A stretch of DNA of 36,251 nt, taken from positions 1,321,382 to 1,357,632 of the forward strand of contig NZ_LT546166.1 of assembly GCF_900078685.2 (NCBI RefSeq), read 5' to 3'. Shown here piece by piece: positions 17,496 to 25,130 of the stretch. Both the position numbers and the translations under genes were made by a program. Numbering within the stretch: position 1 is the stretch's first letter; each line of letters starts with the position of its first letter. The notes beneath the pieces were generated by a model that was given only the letters and a program-made list of their open reading frames with translations, ran no database searches and was not told the DNA's origin. This DNA comes from Mycolicibacter icosiumassiliensis. GTDB lineage: Bacteria > Actinomycetota > Actinomycetes > Mycobacteriales > Mycobacteriaceae.

Positions 17496-18623
17496 AGTCA
17501 AGGCGGTGTTGCCGGGACGGGCGGTGATGGTGGCGCCGGCGGCAACGGCACTGCGTCCGGCGGTTACGGCGGCACCGGCGGCGGGGGCGGTAACGGTTTC
17601 AATGGCATCGGGACAGCCAGTGACGGCGGTGCCGGCGGCAACGGTGGGGCCGGCGGTAACAGTGCCGGCGTCGAGACCCCGACCGGCGCGCCGTCCGGCT
17701 TCGGGACCAGCCATGCCGGCAGCGGCGGTCAGGGCGGCGCCGGCGTTACTGTTGTTGCCGAAGGCCGTGCCGCCGGTAACGGTGGAACGGGCGGTTCTGG
17801 AGCAGGCTCGGTTGACGGCGGGACCGGGGGGGGCGGCGGGACCACCCTCGGTCCTGGGCAAGGTCACCTGCGGGTTGGCGAAGTCCCGGAATGTCTTATC
17901 GCCGACCAGTTGTGCCAGCAGATATCCGGTCAGCAGAGCCCGCACCCGCCGCTGAGTGCGCCGATCCGAGGTCGGCAAGCCGAAGAACCCGGTCAATCGG
18001 CGGCCCTGCGGCAGACCGGCCGGCGACACTTTGCCGACCACCCGCAGCGTCGAAAGCTGCCAGGCGCGTGCCAGTTCGATCGCGTTGGAACGCAGCGCTT
18101 TCCGGTCATCGGGGCTGCTGAAAACCACACCCGGCACGTCCAGCGTCAAGGCCGCCTGCTCGGCGGGCGGCGTAGTGACCGTCGGGAAAATCGCTGCTAC
18201 CGCTGTAGGTTTCACCGACAGTCCGGCGGCGGCGAACACCGCGGCCGAACCGCCGAAGCCGTGACCGGCCACCGCGAGCCGGCCGCGGTCGACGCTGATC
18301 CGACCCGGCCCCAACCTGACCTCGGTGGCAATCTCCAGGGCGCGCCCCAGGTCGGCGGCCAGGTCCAGCACCGACGGCGCCAGGCCCCGTCCGGTGTCGG
18401 GGGCCGCGGCCACGATGCCCCACGACGCCAGGTGCTCCAGCAATCCGGCGTACCGGTCGGCTCCGGTCAGCCAGTCGTGGCCGAACGCCACCGCGGGGAG
18501 CCGGTACCCCGACTGCGGGGTGTAGACCACCCCGGTCAGGCCGGCGTAGGCCAGATTCCCCCGCAAGACGCGATGCGGACCGGGTCGGGTCAACGCGGCG
18601 TAAAGGCGCTTGATGCTGGCCAT
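17421..18623 (-). CDS. Alpha/beta hydrolase, Rv3438-like, with uncertain 3' end
   Basis: An alpha/beta-hydrolase of the dienelactone-hydrolase/chlorophyllase-like group. The blocks GVVYTPQSGYRLPAVAFGHDW, AGHGFGGSAAVFAAAG (nucleophile elbow G-H-G-F-G with Gly in the usual Ser position) and LRVVGKVSPAGL are visible, ending at about GDKTFRDFANPQVTLPRTE. It is divergent from glmS, as Rv3438 and its neighbour are in M. tuberculosis. The ATG at 18623 (MASIKRLYAALTRPGPHRVL) is chosen over upstream codons that look non-coding. From about 17850 to 17421 the frame is antisense to PGRS sequence. If the run of eight C (17826-17833) were seven, the protein would end at 17729 with a Pro-rich tail. The missing nucleophile leaves catalysis doubtful. 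Confidence 0.7.
   Translation of the reverse strand: MASIKRLYAALTRPGPHRVLRGNLAYAGLTGVVYTPQSGYRLPAVAFGHDWLTGADRYAGLLEHLASWGIVAAAPDTGRGLAPSVLDLAADLGRALEIATEVRLGPGRISVDRGRLAVAGHGFGGSAAVFAAAGLSVKPTAVAAIFPTVTTPPAEQAALTLDVPGVVFSSPDDRKALRSNAIELARAWQLSTLRVVGKVSPAGLPQGRRLTGFFGLPTSDRRTQRRVRALLTGYLLAQLVGDKTFRDFANPQVTLPRTEGGPAAPPGPAVNRACSRTARSTVTGGTAFGNNSNAGAALTAAAGMAGPEAGRRAGRGLDAGTVTAGPTVAAGTAVTGCPDAIETVTAPAAGAAVTAGRSAVAAGATITARPGNTALTSAALGERLKKPWRCRVAPGFTLIY
17496..17745 (+). pseudogene. Orphan PGRS repeat fragment
   Basis: It reads about 80 residues of Gly-Gly-X repeat ([55 protein letters not shown]) with no signal peptide, linker or sensible start, directly behind a copy of the cassette leader. 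Past about 17745 the pattern weakens (VTVVAEGRAA) and then meets the 3' end of the hydrolase gene on the other strand. I read it as the remains of a cassette that lost its GjpA-like gene and the PGRS N-terminus. Confidence 0.65.
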
Positions 18624-18742
18624 CCGATGACGGTAACGCACCGCCAGCCAGGGTTCGCAGAGATCCGGTACCGAACGATGTCTGGTCGCTTGACCTGCGC
18701 GATTGTCTGGGTCGGGCCGCTGGTGCACTACCCTGAACAGCT

Positions 18743-20611
18743 ATGTGTGGAATCGTCGGCTACGTCGGGCAACGCCCTGCTCGCGACGTCGTCGTCGAGG
18801 CCCTGCGTCGCATGGAATACCGCGGCTATGACTCCGCGGGAATCGCCGTTGTCGACGGGATCGGGCAGCTGACCGTCCGGCGTCGTGCCGGCCGGCTGGC
18901 CAACCTGGAAGCCGAACTGGCCGCGACCGATCCGGCGCTGCTGGTCGGGGGTACCGGCCTGGGGCACACCCGCTGGGCCACCCACGGCCGTCCTACCGAC
19001 CACAACGCCCACCCGCACTGCGACACGGCCGGCAAGTTCGCCGTGGTGCACAACGGCATCATTGAGAACTTCGCCGTGCTGCGCGACGAATTGGAACACG
19101 CCGGGGTGGAGTTCACCAGCGAGACCGACAGCGAGGTGACCGTCCACCTGCTGGCCCGCCAGTACCGGGAGGGCGACACCGCCGGAGACTTCGTGGCCTC
19201 GGCGCTGGCGGTGCTGCGTCGGCTGGAGGGCCACTTCACCGTGGTGTTCGCCCACGCCGACGAACCGGGCACCATCGTGGCGGCGCGTCGGTCCACCCCG
19301 CTGGTGGTCGGCATCGGCGACGGCGAGATGTTCCTGGGCTCGGATGTGGCGGCGTTCATCCCCTACACCCGCGAAGCCGTTGAGCTGGGCCAGGACCAGG
19401 CCGTGGTCATCACCGCCGACGGCTACCGCATCACCGATTTCGCGGGCAACGACGACGTCGCCAACGCTCGGCGCTTTCACATCGATTGGGACCTGTCGGC
19501 CGCCGAGAAGGGCGGCTACGAGTACTTCATGCTCAAAGAGATCGCCGAGCAGCCCACCGCGGTGGCCGAGACGCTGCTGGGGCACTTCGAGGACGGTCGG
19601 ATCGTGCTCGACGAGCAACGCCTGAGCGATCAGGAGCTGCGCGAGATCGACAAGGTGTTCGTGGTGGCCTGCGGCACCGCATACCACTCCGGTCTGTTGG
19701 CCAAGTACGCGATCGAGCACTGGACGCGGCTGCCGGTGGAAGTCGAACTGGCCAGTGAGTTCCGCTACCGCGACCCGGTGCTGGACCGCAGCACCCTGGT
19801 GGTGGCCATCAGCCAGTCCGGCGAAACCGCCGACACCTTGGAGGCCGTCCGGCACGCCAAGGAGCAGAAGGCCAAGGTGCTCGCGGTCTGCAACACCAAC
19901 GGCTCGCAGATTCCGCGGGAGTGCGACGCGGTGCTCTACACCCGGGCCGGACCGGAGATCGGTGTCGCGTCCACGAAGACGTTCCTGGCGCAGATCACCG
20001 CCAACTACCTGGTCGGTCTGGCCCTGGCCCAGGCCCGGGGCACCAAGTACCCCGACGAGGTCGAGCACGAGTACCGGCAACTAGAGGCGATGCCCGAACT
20101 GGTGTCGCACGTGCTGGACGGCATCGACTCGGTCGCCGAGTTGGCGCGGCAGTTCGCGTCGTCGAGCGCGGTGCTCTTTCTCGGTCGCCACGTCGGCTAC
20201 CCGGTGGCCCTGGAAGGCGCGCTCAAGCTCAAGGAGCTGGCCTACATGCACGCCGAGGGTTTTGCCGCCGGTGAACTCAAGCACGGCCCGATCGCACTGA
20301 TCGAGGACGACCTTCCGGTGATCGTCGTGATGCCGTCACCCAAGAACGCGGCGATGCTGCACTCCAAGCTGCTCTCCAACATTCGCGAGATTCAGGCCCG
20401 CGGCGCCGTCACGATCGTGATCGCCGAGGAGGGCGACGAGACGGTGCGCCCCTACGCCGACCACCTGATCGAAATCCCTGCGGTGTCAACGTTGTACCAG
20501 CCGCTGTTGTCGACCATCCCGCTGCAGGTGTTTGCTGCCGGGGTGGCGCAGGCTCGCGGCTACGACGTGGACAAGCCGCGCAACCTGGCCAAGTCAGTCA
20601 CCGTCGAGTAG
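18743..20611 (+). CDS. glmS: Glutamine--fructose-6-phosphate aminotransferase
   Basis: A 622-residue enzyme making glucosamine-6-phosphate from fructose-6-phosphate and glutamine, the first step to UDP-GlcNAc. The N-terminal glutaminase starts MCGIVGYVGQRPA, with the catalytic Cys exposed after Met removal, and contains HTRWATHGRPTDHNAHPH and HNGIIENF. Two SIS sugar-isomerase domains follow (ISQSGETADTLEAVRHAKEQ; FLGRHVGYPVALEGALKLKELAYMHAEGFAAGELKHGP), and the end is KPRNLAKSVTVE. A -10-like TACCCT (18729-18734) is 8 nt before the ATG, which hints at a leaderless mRNA. I see no glmS ribozyme, as expected for this phylum. Confidence 0.97.
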   Translation: MCGIVGYVGQRPARDVVVEALRRMEYRGYDSAGIAVVDGIGQLTVRRRAGRLANLEAELAATDPALLVGGTGLGHTRWATHGRPTDHNAHPHCDTAGKFAVVHNGIIENFAVLRDELEHAGVEFTSETDSEVTVHLLARQYREGDTAGDFVASALAVLRRLEGHFTVVFAHADEPGTIVAARRSTPLVVGIGDGEMFLGSDVAAFIPYTREAVELGQDQAVVITADGYRITDFAGNDDVANARRFHIDWDLSAAEKGGYEYFMLKEIAEQPTAVAETLLGHFEDGRIVLDEQRLSDQELREIDKVFVVACGTAYHSGLLAKYAIEHWTRLPVEVELASEFRYRDPVLDRSTLVVAISQSGETADTLEAVRHAKEQKAKVLAVCNTNGSQIPRECDAVLYTRAGPEIGVASTKTFLAQITANYLVGLALAQARGTKYPDEVEHEYRQLEAMPELVSHVLDGIDSVAELARQFASSSAVLFLGRHVGYPVALEGALKLKELAYMHAEGFAAGELKHGPIALIEDDLPVIVVMPSPKNAAMLHSKLLSNIREIQARGAVTIVIAEEGDETVRPYADHLIEIPAVSTLYQPLLSTIPLQVFAAGVAQARGYDVDKPRNLAKSVTVE

Positions 20612-20623
20612 CGGGAGTTTTCA

Positions 20624-21181
20624 GTGCGACAATTGTTGGCGATGGCGTGCGCCGCAATGGCGGTGCTGGCGCAGGCACCGAATGCTGTTGCGGCAAACGA
20701 GATCCCCGACCTCGATCCGCTCTTTGATGACAGCGGACCGCTGCCCGGTTCAGTGGCAGACCTCACCGGAATCCCGGATCTGGCGTTCACCACCCCGTCG
20801 GGTCTAGCCTGCCGCAAGAGTCGCGGGAAAGTGACGCACAGTGTGGCCTGTGCCGGCAATCTCGTTGGCGCCCCGGCGGGAACCCGCAGCGTGAGTCTTG
20901 GGACCGTCTATGCCGACGGCAACGGCCCGGCGCAGTTCATGCCGATGGCGCCCGCTGGGCTGCTCGGCGATCCGGCAAGGGTTCCGTCGATCATGTTGGC
21001 GCCCGGGCACAAGATCGTGTTCTGGGATTTCTCACCCACCGAATCGCTGGTCTGTGGCGCTCCGATGGGCACCGAGGTGGTCTGTGTGCTCAAGGCCGCG
21101 CGCGAGAGCGGAGCAAAAAGTGCCGGCCCGGCGGTAACGCACGGATTCGTCATCGCGGCGCCGTACAGCGAAGTCTTCTAA
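20624..21181 (+). CDS. Small secreted protein of unknown function, paralog 1
   Basis: A 185-residue protein with a signal peptide (MRQLLAMACAAMAVLAQAPNAVAA) and a globular domain with two Cys pairs (LACRKSRGKVTHSVACAGN; LVCGAPMGTEVVCVL) likely to form disulfides. Its most distinctive stretch is PGHKIVFWDFSPTESLVCG, and it ends THGFVIAAPYSEVF. I do not recognise a characterised family. The protein at 24129 is a clear paralog. The GTG at 20624 is 12 nt after the glmS stop with GGGAG upstream, so it is probably co-transcribed with glmS. Confidence 0.8.
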   Translation: MRQLLAMACAAMAVLAQAPNAVAANEIPDLDPLFDDSGPLPGSVADLTGIPDLAFTTPSGLACRKSRGKVTHSVACAGNLVGAPAGTRSVSLGTVYADGNGPAQFMPMAPAGLLGDPARVPSIMLAPGHKIVFWDFSPTESLVCGAPMGTEVVCVLKAARESGAKSAGPAVTHGFVIAAPYSEVF

Positions 21182-21336
21182 CGCGGCACAGACCCCCGGG
21201 CGGCGCCGGAATCTGGTTGCGGCAGCTCGATCAGGTGTCGCGCGCCCGCCGAAAACGCGGCGGCAATCGCGGCGACGATGAGACGATGCAGTCGTTGTTA
21301 TCGACCATCAAGCTGACCGAGTGAGGGAGAACAGTT

Positions 21337-22209
21337 TTGTCCAACGCTGATCCTGCTGTTCACGTCAATCGGCCCAGGCTACTTCTGATCCTCGGCATGA
21401 CGGTCTTCTTCGTCGCGTCCTACCTCGTCACCGTCGCGCTGTATGAGCGCGCGGGGTGTGGCTGCCCGCGTCACCTCACTGAAGGTCTGGAGTCATCCGA
21501 TGGCACGAGTGTGACCATCGACATCGAGGATCTCCAGACGGTGAAGGGCACCCTGACCGGCAAGGTCACCATCAGCCCGGGGCCGGCACTGCTCGATCCG
21601 GTCCGGCACGGGCTCACCGAAGATCTGAGCATCGCGGTGCACTCCGCGGTCACGCCGACGAAGCGCACCTGGACCAAGGGCATGGTGCCCGGTGAGTTCC
21701 CGGTCCCGTTGACCATCTCCGGTAATTCGGCGAAGTGGCCGTTCGATCACTACCAGACCGGGCCGATCACCGTCGACGTCGTCCGCGGAGATGCCACGTT
21801 GCCCGAACGGATGTCGGTGACTTTTGTCGACCACATCGCCGGTTGGAAGAACGAGATTGTCAGCGACCGTGAGGACGGCGGCCCGTACCGGATCACACTG
21901 CACCGGTCGCCGAGCACGATGGCTTTTGGTGCCGTGATCGTCGGCGTCTTGATCGCCCTGGCCGCGGTGGCCGTCGTCGTCGCGAACCTGACGTTCCTGG
22001 GCTGGCGCAAATTCCAGCCGCCGATGACGACCTGGTATGCGGCAATGCTTTTCGCGGTGGTACCGCTGAGAAACGCACTGCCGGACGCGCCGCCGATCGG
22101 ATCCTGGATCGACGTTACGATCACGCTCTGGGTGATCGTGGCGCTGGTGATGTCGATGCTGTTGTTCATCTACTGCTGGTGGCGCGATCTGAAACCCGAG
22201 CCGGACTAG
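21337..22209 (+). CDS. DUF4436 membrane protein (Rv3435c-like)
   Basis: A 290-residue membrane protein: an N-terminal segment (LLLILGMTVFFVASYLVTVAL), an extracytoplasmic domain of about 150 residues, then three hydrophobic segments (FGAVIVGVLIALAAVAVVVA; TTWYAAMLFAVVPLRNALP; ITLWVIVALVMSMLLFIYCW). The layout and blocks such as LRNALPDAPPIGSWIDV match DUF4436 proteins such as Rv3435c, next to glmS in M. tuberculosis. The function is unknown. The TTG at 21337 follows GAGGGAG. The stop overlaps the LuxR remnant on the other strand by 4 nt. The preceding 155 nt (21182-21336) hold no gene I can support. Confidence 0.85.
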   Translation: MSNADPAVHVNRPRLLLILGMTVFFVASYLVTVALYERAGCGCPRHLTEGLESSDGTSVTIDIEDLQTVKGTLTGKVTISPGPALLDPVRHGLTEDLSIAVHSAVTPTKRTWTKGMVPGEFPVPLTISGNSAKWPFDHYQTGPITVDVVRGDATLPERMSVTFVDHIAGWKNEIVSDREDGGPYRITLHRSPSTMAFGAVIVGVLIALAAVAVVVANLTFLGWRKFQPPMTTWYAAMLFAVVPLRNALPDAPPIGSWIDVTITLWVIVALVMSMLLFIYCWWRDLKPEPD

Positions 22210-22640
22210 CCGCGCGCGTCCGATGTACCGACGTCCGCGTTGCGAAGCGCTTCCCGCGCCAGCTGCACGCGCGAGGTCAGGCCCAGTTTGGTGTAGACGT
22301 GGGTGAGGTGGGTCTGCACGGTCCGCGGTGAGATGAACAACCGGGCACCGATTTCCTTGTTGCCGAGTCCTTCGCCTGCCAGTCTGGTCACGTCCAGCTC
22401 GGTCGGGGTCAACGAGGCCCAGCCGCTCGATGGGCGTTTCCGTTCGCCGCGTCCACGTTGCGCATAACCGATCGCCTCTTCGGTGGACAGCGCTGCGCCG
22501 TCGGCCCAGCAGGCGTCGAACACGTCATCGCCCAGCTTGTTTCGCCGATCCGCCAACGACGTAGCGATCCGCGGCTGATAGATCGGGAAGCGGACGGTCC
22601 CCATCGGTGACCGTGCCGCGTCGGCTGCGGCGAACAGTCG
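22206..22640 (-). pseudogene. C-terminal remnant of a large LuxR-family regulator
   Basis: The frame RLFAAADAARSPMGTVRFPIYQPRIAT, then KLGDDVFDACWADGAALSTEEAI, then the LuxR helix-turn-helix SLTPTELDVTRLAGEGLGNKEIGARLFISPRTVQTHLTHVYTKLG (read in parts) is the C-terminal end of the long ATPase-type LuxR regulators common in mycobacteria (about 900-1100 residues). Nothing upstream belongs to such a protein: the preceding DNA encodes the end of the flavin monooxygenase. A short product starting at the ATG 22604 could still bind DNA, but I treat it as a remnant. Confidence 0.75.
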
Positions 22641-23976
22641 AACGCAGATGGACCCGCGCCACTCGAGCGACGAAGCTGGGCCGCAGCAGCCGCGAGGGCG
22701 GATCGATCATGCCGGTCAGTCGCGCGAGTTGACCCGAGACCAGCGGATCCGTCTCGGCAGCGGTCATCACCCAATCGAGGTAGCCGTTGGTCAGCCGCAT
22801 CGACAGCGGGCGGGGCCCCGGCACCTCGGGCAATGCCAGATCGGAGCCGACCGCGGTCTGCCAGGCCACTCGGATCTCCTTCGCCGCAGCGCGGAAAAAC
22901 CGCTGCGGCCTGTCCTGATCGCCGCGGGTCAAGCAGTCCCGCAACACCAGCGCTTCTAGTGCGGCGACGGCCATTCCTTGGCCATAGATCGGGTTGAAAC
23001 TGCACATCGCATCGCCGACCACGAGAAGCCCCCGCGGGAACCGGCGCATCCGGTCGTAGCGGCGCCACCGGCTGGACGGCACTCGGTAGCGGGCCACCGC
23101 GCCCAACGGCTCCGCCGACGCCCAGGCCGCCAGCGCGTGCGCCGGCGTGAACGGTGCGGCGAAGGCAATCAACTCTTCCCGGGTTCCGGGTGGTTGTGTG
23201 CCGGTCATACCGCTCACCAACACCATCGCCGTGCCGTTTTCTTGAGCTGTGCAGGCGAACGTAGTGGGCCGGCCGGGCTGCGGGCCGATGAGAATCAGAT
23301 CTTCCGGCACTGCGTCGGGCCGAAAACGTACGAGTTGGCTGGCGTACGTCAGTCGGATTGTCAGCTCGTCTTCGGTAGGTCGGCGGTATCCCAGTTCGTG
23401 CAGAAACACCGGGGTGCGAGATCCCCGGCCGGTCGCGTCGACCACCAGGTCCGCGGCCAGCTCCCGCTGTTGATGGCCGTCGCTGACCCGGACGCCCGTG
23501 ACCCGGTCCTTGGCGCTGGTGGCGATCAAGCCGAGGACGGTATGCCCGTCGAGGACCACCACATTCGAGATGGCCCGCAACCGCCGTCGTACGTGATCTT
23601 CCAGCAGCGGACGGCTGGGAAAGTGCAGCGAGTTCGCCATGGTGTCGGGCAGTGTCCCGCGCTGAACCGTTTGATGCCCAAGGTATTTGACGCACAGTCT
23701 GCTCAGATCGCCGTCATCCCATACCGGAACGCCCCGATCCCGCAGTTCGCCGAGAAACCCGGGAAACAACTCCTCCAGGATCTGCGTGCAACGGGCCAGC
23801 GGGATATGGGCCTGACCGCTCTGCGGTACCCCGCGCCGCGCAGTGGGGCCCTCGCACAGCGCGTCGCGTTCCACGATGGTCACGCGTTGATAGAAGTCGG
23901 CGAGTACCCGCGCGGTAAGCAGCCCGGCCATGCTGCCGCCGAGTATCACGGCATGGTTTCCACGGAGTGTGCTCAT
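22525..23976 (-). CDS. FAD-dependent monooxygenase/oxidoreductase
   Basis: A 483-residue flavoprotein. The FAD-binding motif is AVILGGSMAGLLTARVLADFY near the N-terminus, with VVDATGRGSRTP in the middle and the second FAD motif in LLVVGDAMCSFNPIYGQGMA. These mark the PHBH-type, class A-like group; the substrate is unknown. The ATG at 23976 follows AAAGGA by 7 nt, and the open frame upstream to 24144 is not protein-like. Homology to the flavoprotein seems to end near 22645; the last 35 or so residues are an alternative frame of the LuxR remnant, so the native 3' end may be lost. It is divergent from the secreted protein gene at 24129. Confidence 0.85.
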   Translation of the reverse strand: MSTLRGNHAVILGGSMAGLLTARVLADFYQRVTIVERDALCEGPTARRGVPQSGQAHIPLARCTQILEELFPGFLGELRDRGVPVWDDGDLSRLCVKYLGHQTVQRGTLPDTMANSLHFPSRPLLEDHVRRRLRAISNVVVLDGHTVLGLIATSAKDRVTGVRVSDGHQQRELAADLVVDATGRGSRTPVFLHELGYRRPTEDELTIRLTYASQLVRFRPDAVPEDLILIGPQPGRPTTFACTAQENGTAMVLVSGMTGTQPPGTREELIAFAAPFTPAHALAAWASAEPLGAVARYRVPSSRWRRYDRMRRFPRGLLVVGDAMCSFNPIYGQGMAVAALEALVLRDCLTRGDQDRPQRFFRAAAKEIRVAWQTAVGSDLALPEVPGPRPLSMRLTNGYLDWVMTAAETDPLVSGQLARLTGMIDPPSRLLRPSFVARVARVHLRSTVRRSRRGTVTDGDRPLPDLSAADRYVVGGSAKQAGR

Positions 23977-24128
23977 CGAGAGTCCTTTCAGATATCGACT
24001 GAGTCGACTATCTGGGGGCAGGAGCCGGGAAACATCCGCCAATGCGCGTAGATCGCCGGCCGATGACGTTGCGCCGCGAGGCCGCCGCTCGTAGTTTGAA
24101 GATTTGACGGCGAACAAGGAGGCTCCGC

Positions 24129-24677
24129 GTGGCGCTGCGGGCACTGGCAGTGGCGGTCACCGCGGTGGCCCTGCTGACGACCGTGCCGACCGCGGCGGCG
24201 GCACCGGCGATCCCCGATGTGGACGCCCTGATCGATGACAGCGGGCCGCTGCCCGCCTCAGTCAGCGACCTGCAGAAGGTTCCCAATGTGGTCTTCGCGA
24301 CCGATTCCGGGCTGGTCTGCAGGATGCGGCAGGGCAGGATCACTCATGACGTCAACTGCGCGGGCGACATTCCGGGAGCGCCGCGCGACGCTGGGGCGGT
24401 AGAGCTGCCGGGGATTTACGGCAAGGAAAGCATCCCGGCACGTTTTCTTCCCGCTCCCGCGGATGCTCTGATCGCCGGAAACCCACCGGCCGCAAAGCTT
24501 CCGGTGGGCCACAAGATCGTGTTCTGGGACTTCTCACCCGCCGAGTCGATGGTCTGCGGGGTTCCGCCGTCCACCGATTTGGTCTGTGTGCTCAAGGAGC
24601 CCCAGGTGCCCGGGCAGGTGAGTCCGGTGGTCAGCCACGGTTTCGTCATCGCCGCACCGCAGAGCTGGGTCTTCTAG
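24129..24677 (+). CDS. Small secreted protein of unknown function, paralog 2
   Basis: A 182-residue paralog of the protein at 20624: signal peptide MALRALAVAVTAVALLTTVPTAAAAPA, then IPDVDALIDDSGPLPASVSDL, two Cys pairs (LVCRMRQGRITHDVNCAGD; MVCGVPPSTDLVCVL), the shared GHKIVFWDFSPAESMVCG, and the same ending SHGFVIAAPQSWVF. The function is unknown. The GTG at 24129 follows AAGGAGG by 7 nt. The pair flanks the DUF4436 gene, the LuxR remnant and the monooxygenase, so either a tandem duplication was split by insertion or one copy moved. Confidence 0.8.
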   Translation: MALRALAVAVTAVALLTTVPTAAAAPAIPDVDALIDDSGPLPASVSDLQKVPNVVFATDSGLVCRMRQGRITHDVNCAGDIPGAPRDAGAVELPGIYGKESIPARFLPAPADALIAGNPPAAKLPVGHKIVFWDFSPAESMVCGVPPSTDLVCVLKEPQVPGQVSPVVSHGFVIAAPQSWVF

Positions 24678-25130
24678 ACCCGTCACCGTCGAGCGGTTGA
24701 CGGACTCAGTGACAACGGGCAGTAGACAACGGGCGGTACCAAAGCTGTGAATTTGATGCCCTTAACTGTAAGTTAACTGTGAATTATCTACGTAAGTGAG
24801 AATCAGGCACAGGTCTGGTATAGCTTGACTAAGCATTCCCGGATTCCGTGCATGACGGCGGGCTCAGCGCCGGGCCGCATGCCGCCTTGGGCTGTGCTGG
24901 TCGGCAATATTGGCTGGTCGGCATAGTGTTTCGTCGCTCCATCGGCAACGGTGCGGCCGTAGGTGCGGCTGGTGATAGGCGGAGCGAGCCGGCGGAATCG
25001 TGGGCGAACCATTCGAGGAAGTTAAGCATCGCAAATACTTGCCGCCTTACTTACTTATCGGTTAGGTTAACAATCGCTGAGATATCTCGAACCGCCTAGT
25101 AGATCTGTTCACAGAATGAGGTGTTCGCAC
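24678..25130. promoter_or_regulatory. Intergenic region and leader C before PGRS copy 3
   Basis: A 453-nt region with no convincing gene. The left part has direct repeats: GACAACGGGC at 24711 and 24725, CTGTGAATT at 24745 and 24777, and TTAACTGT at 24762 and 24773. The right part from GAGGAAGTTAAGC (about 25016) to the start resembles leader A in GGAAGTTAA and in ACTTGCC-TTACTTATCGGTTAG against GCTTGCC-TTACTCATCGGTAG. A ribosome-binding site, TGAGG, is at 25117-25121. It probably holds the promoter of the third cassette, with repeated elements as candidate operators. Confidence 0.5.

Noticed and set aside
18728..20080. 450-codon minus-strand frame inside glmS
   Set aside because: It is the complement of glmS with no recognisable domain; glmS is certain.
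25060..25085. TTAGGTTA resembling an IdeR iron box
   Set aside because: Only the left half fits; the right half (ACAATCGCT) does not match the palindrome.
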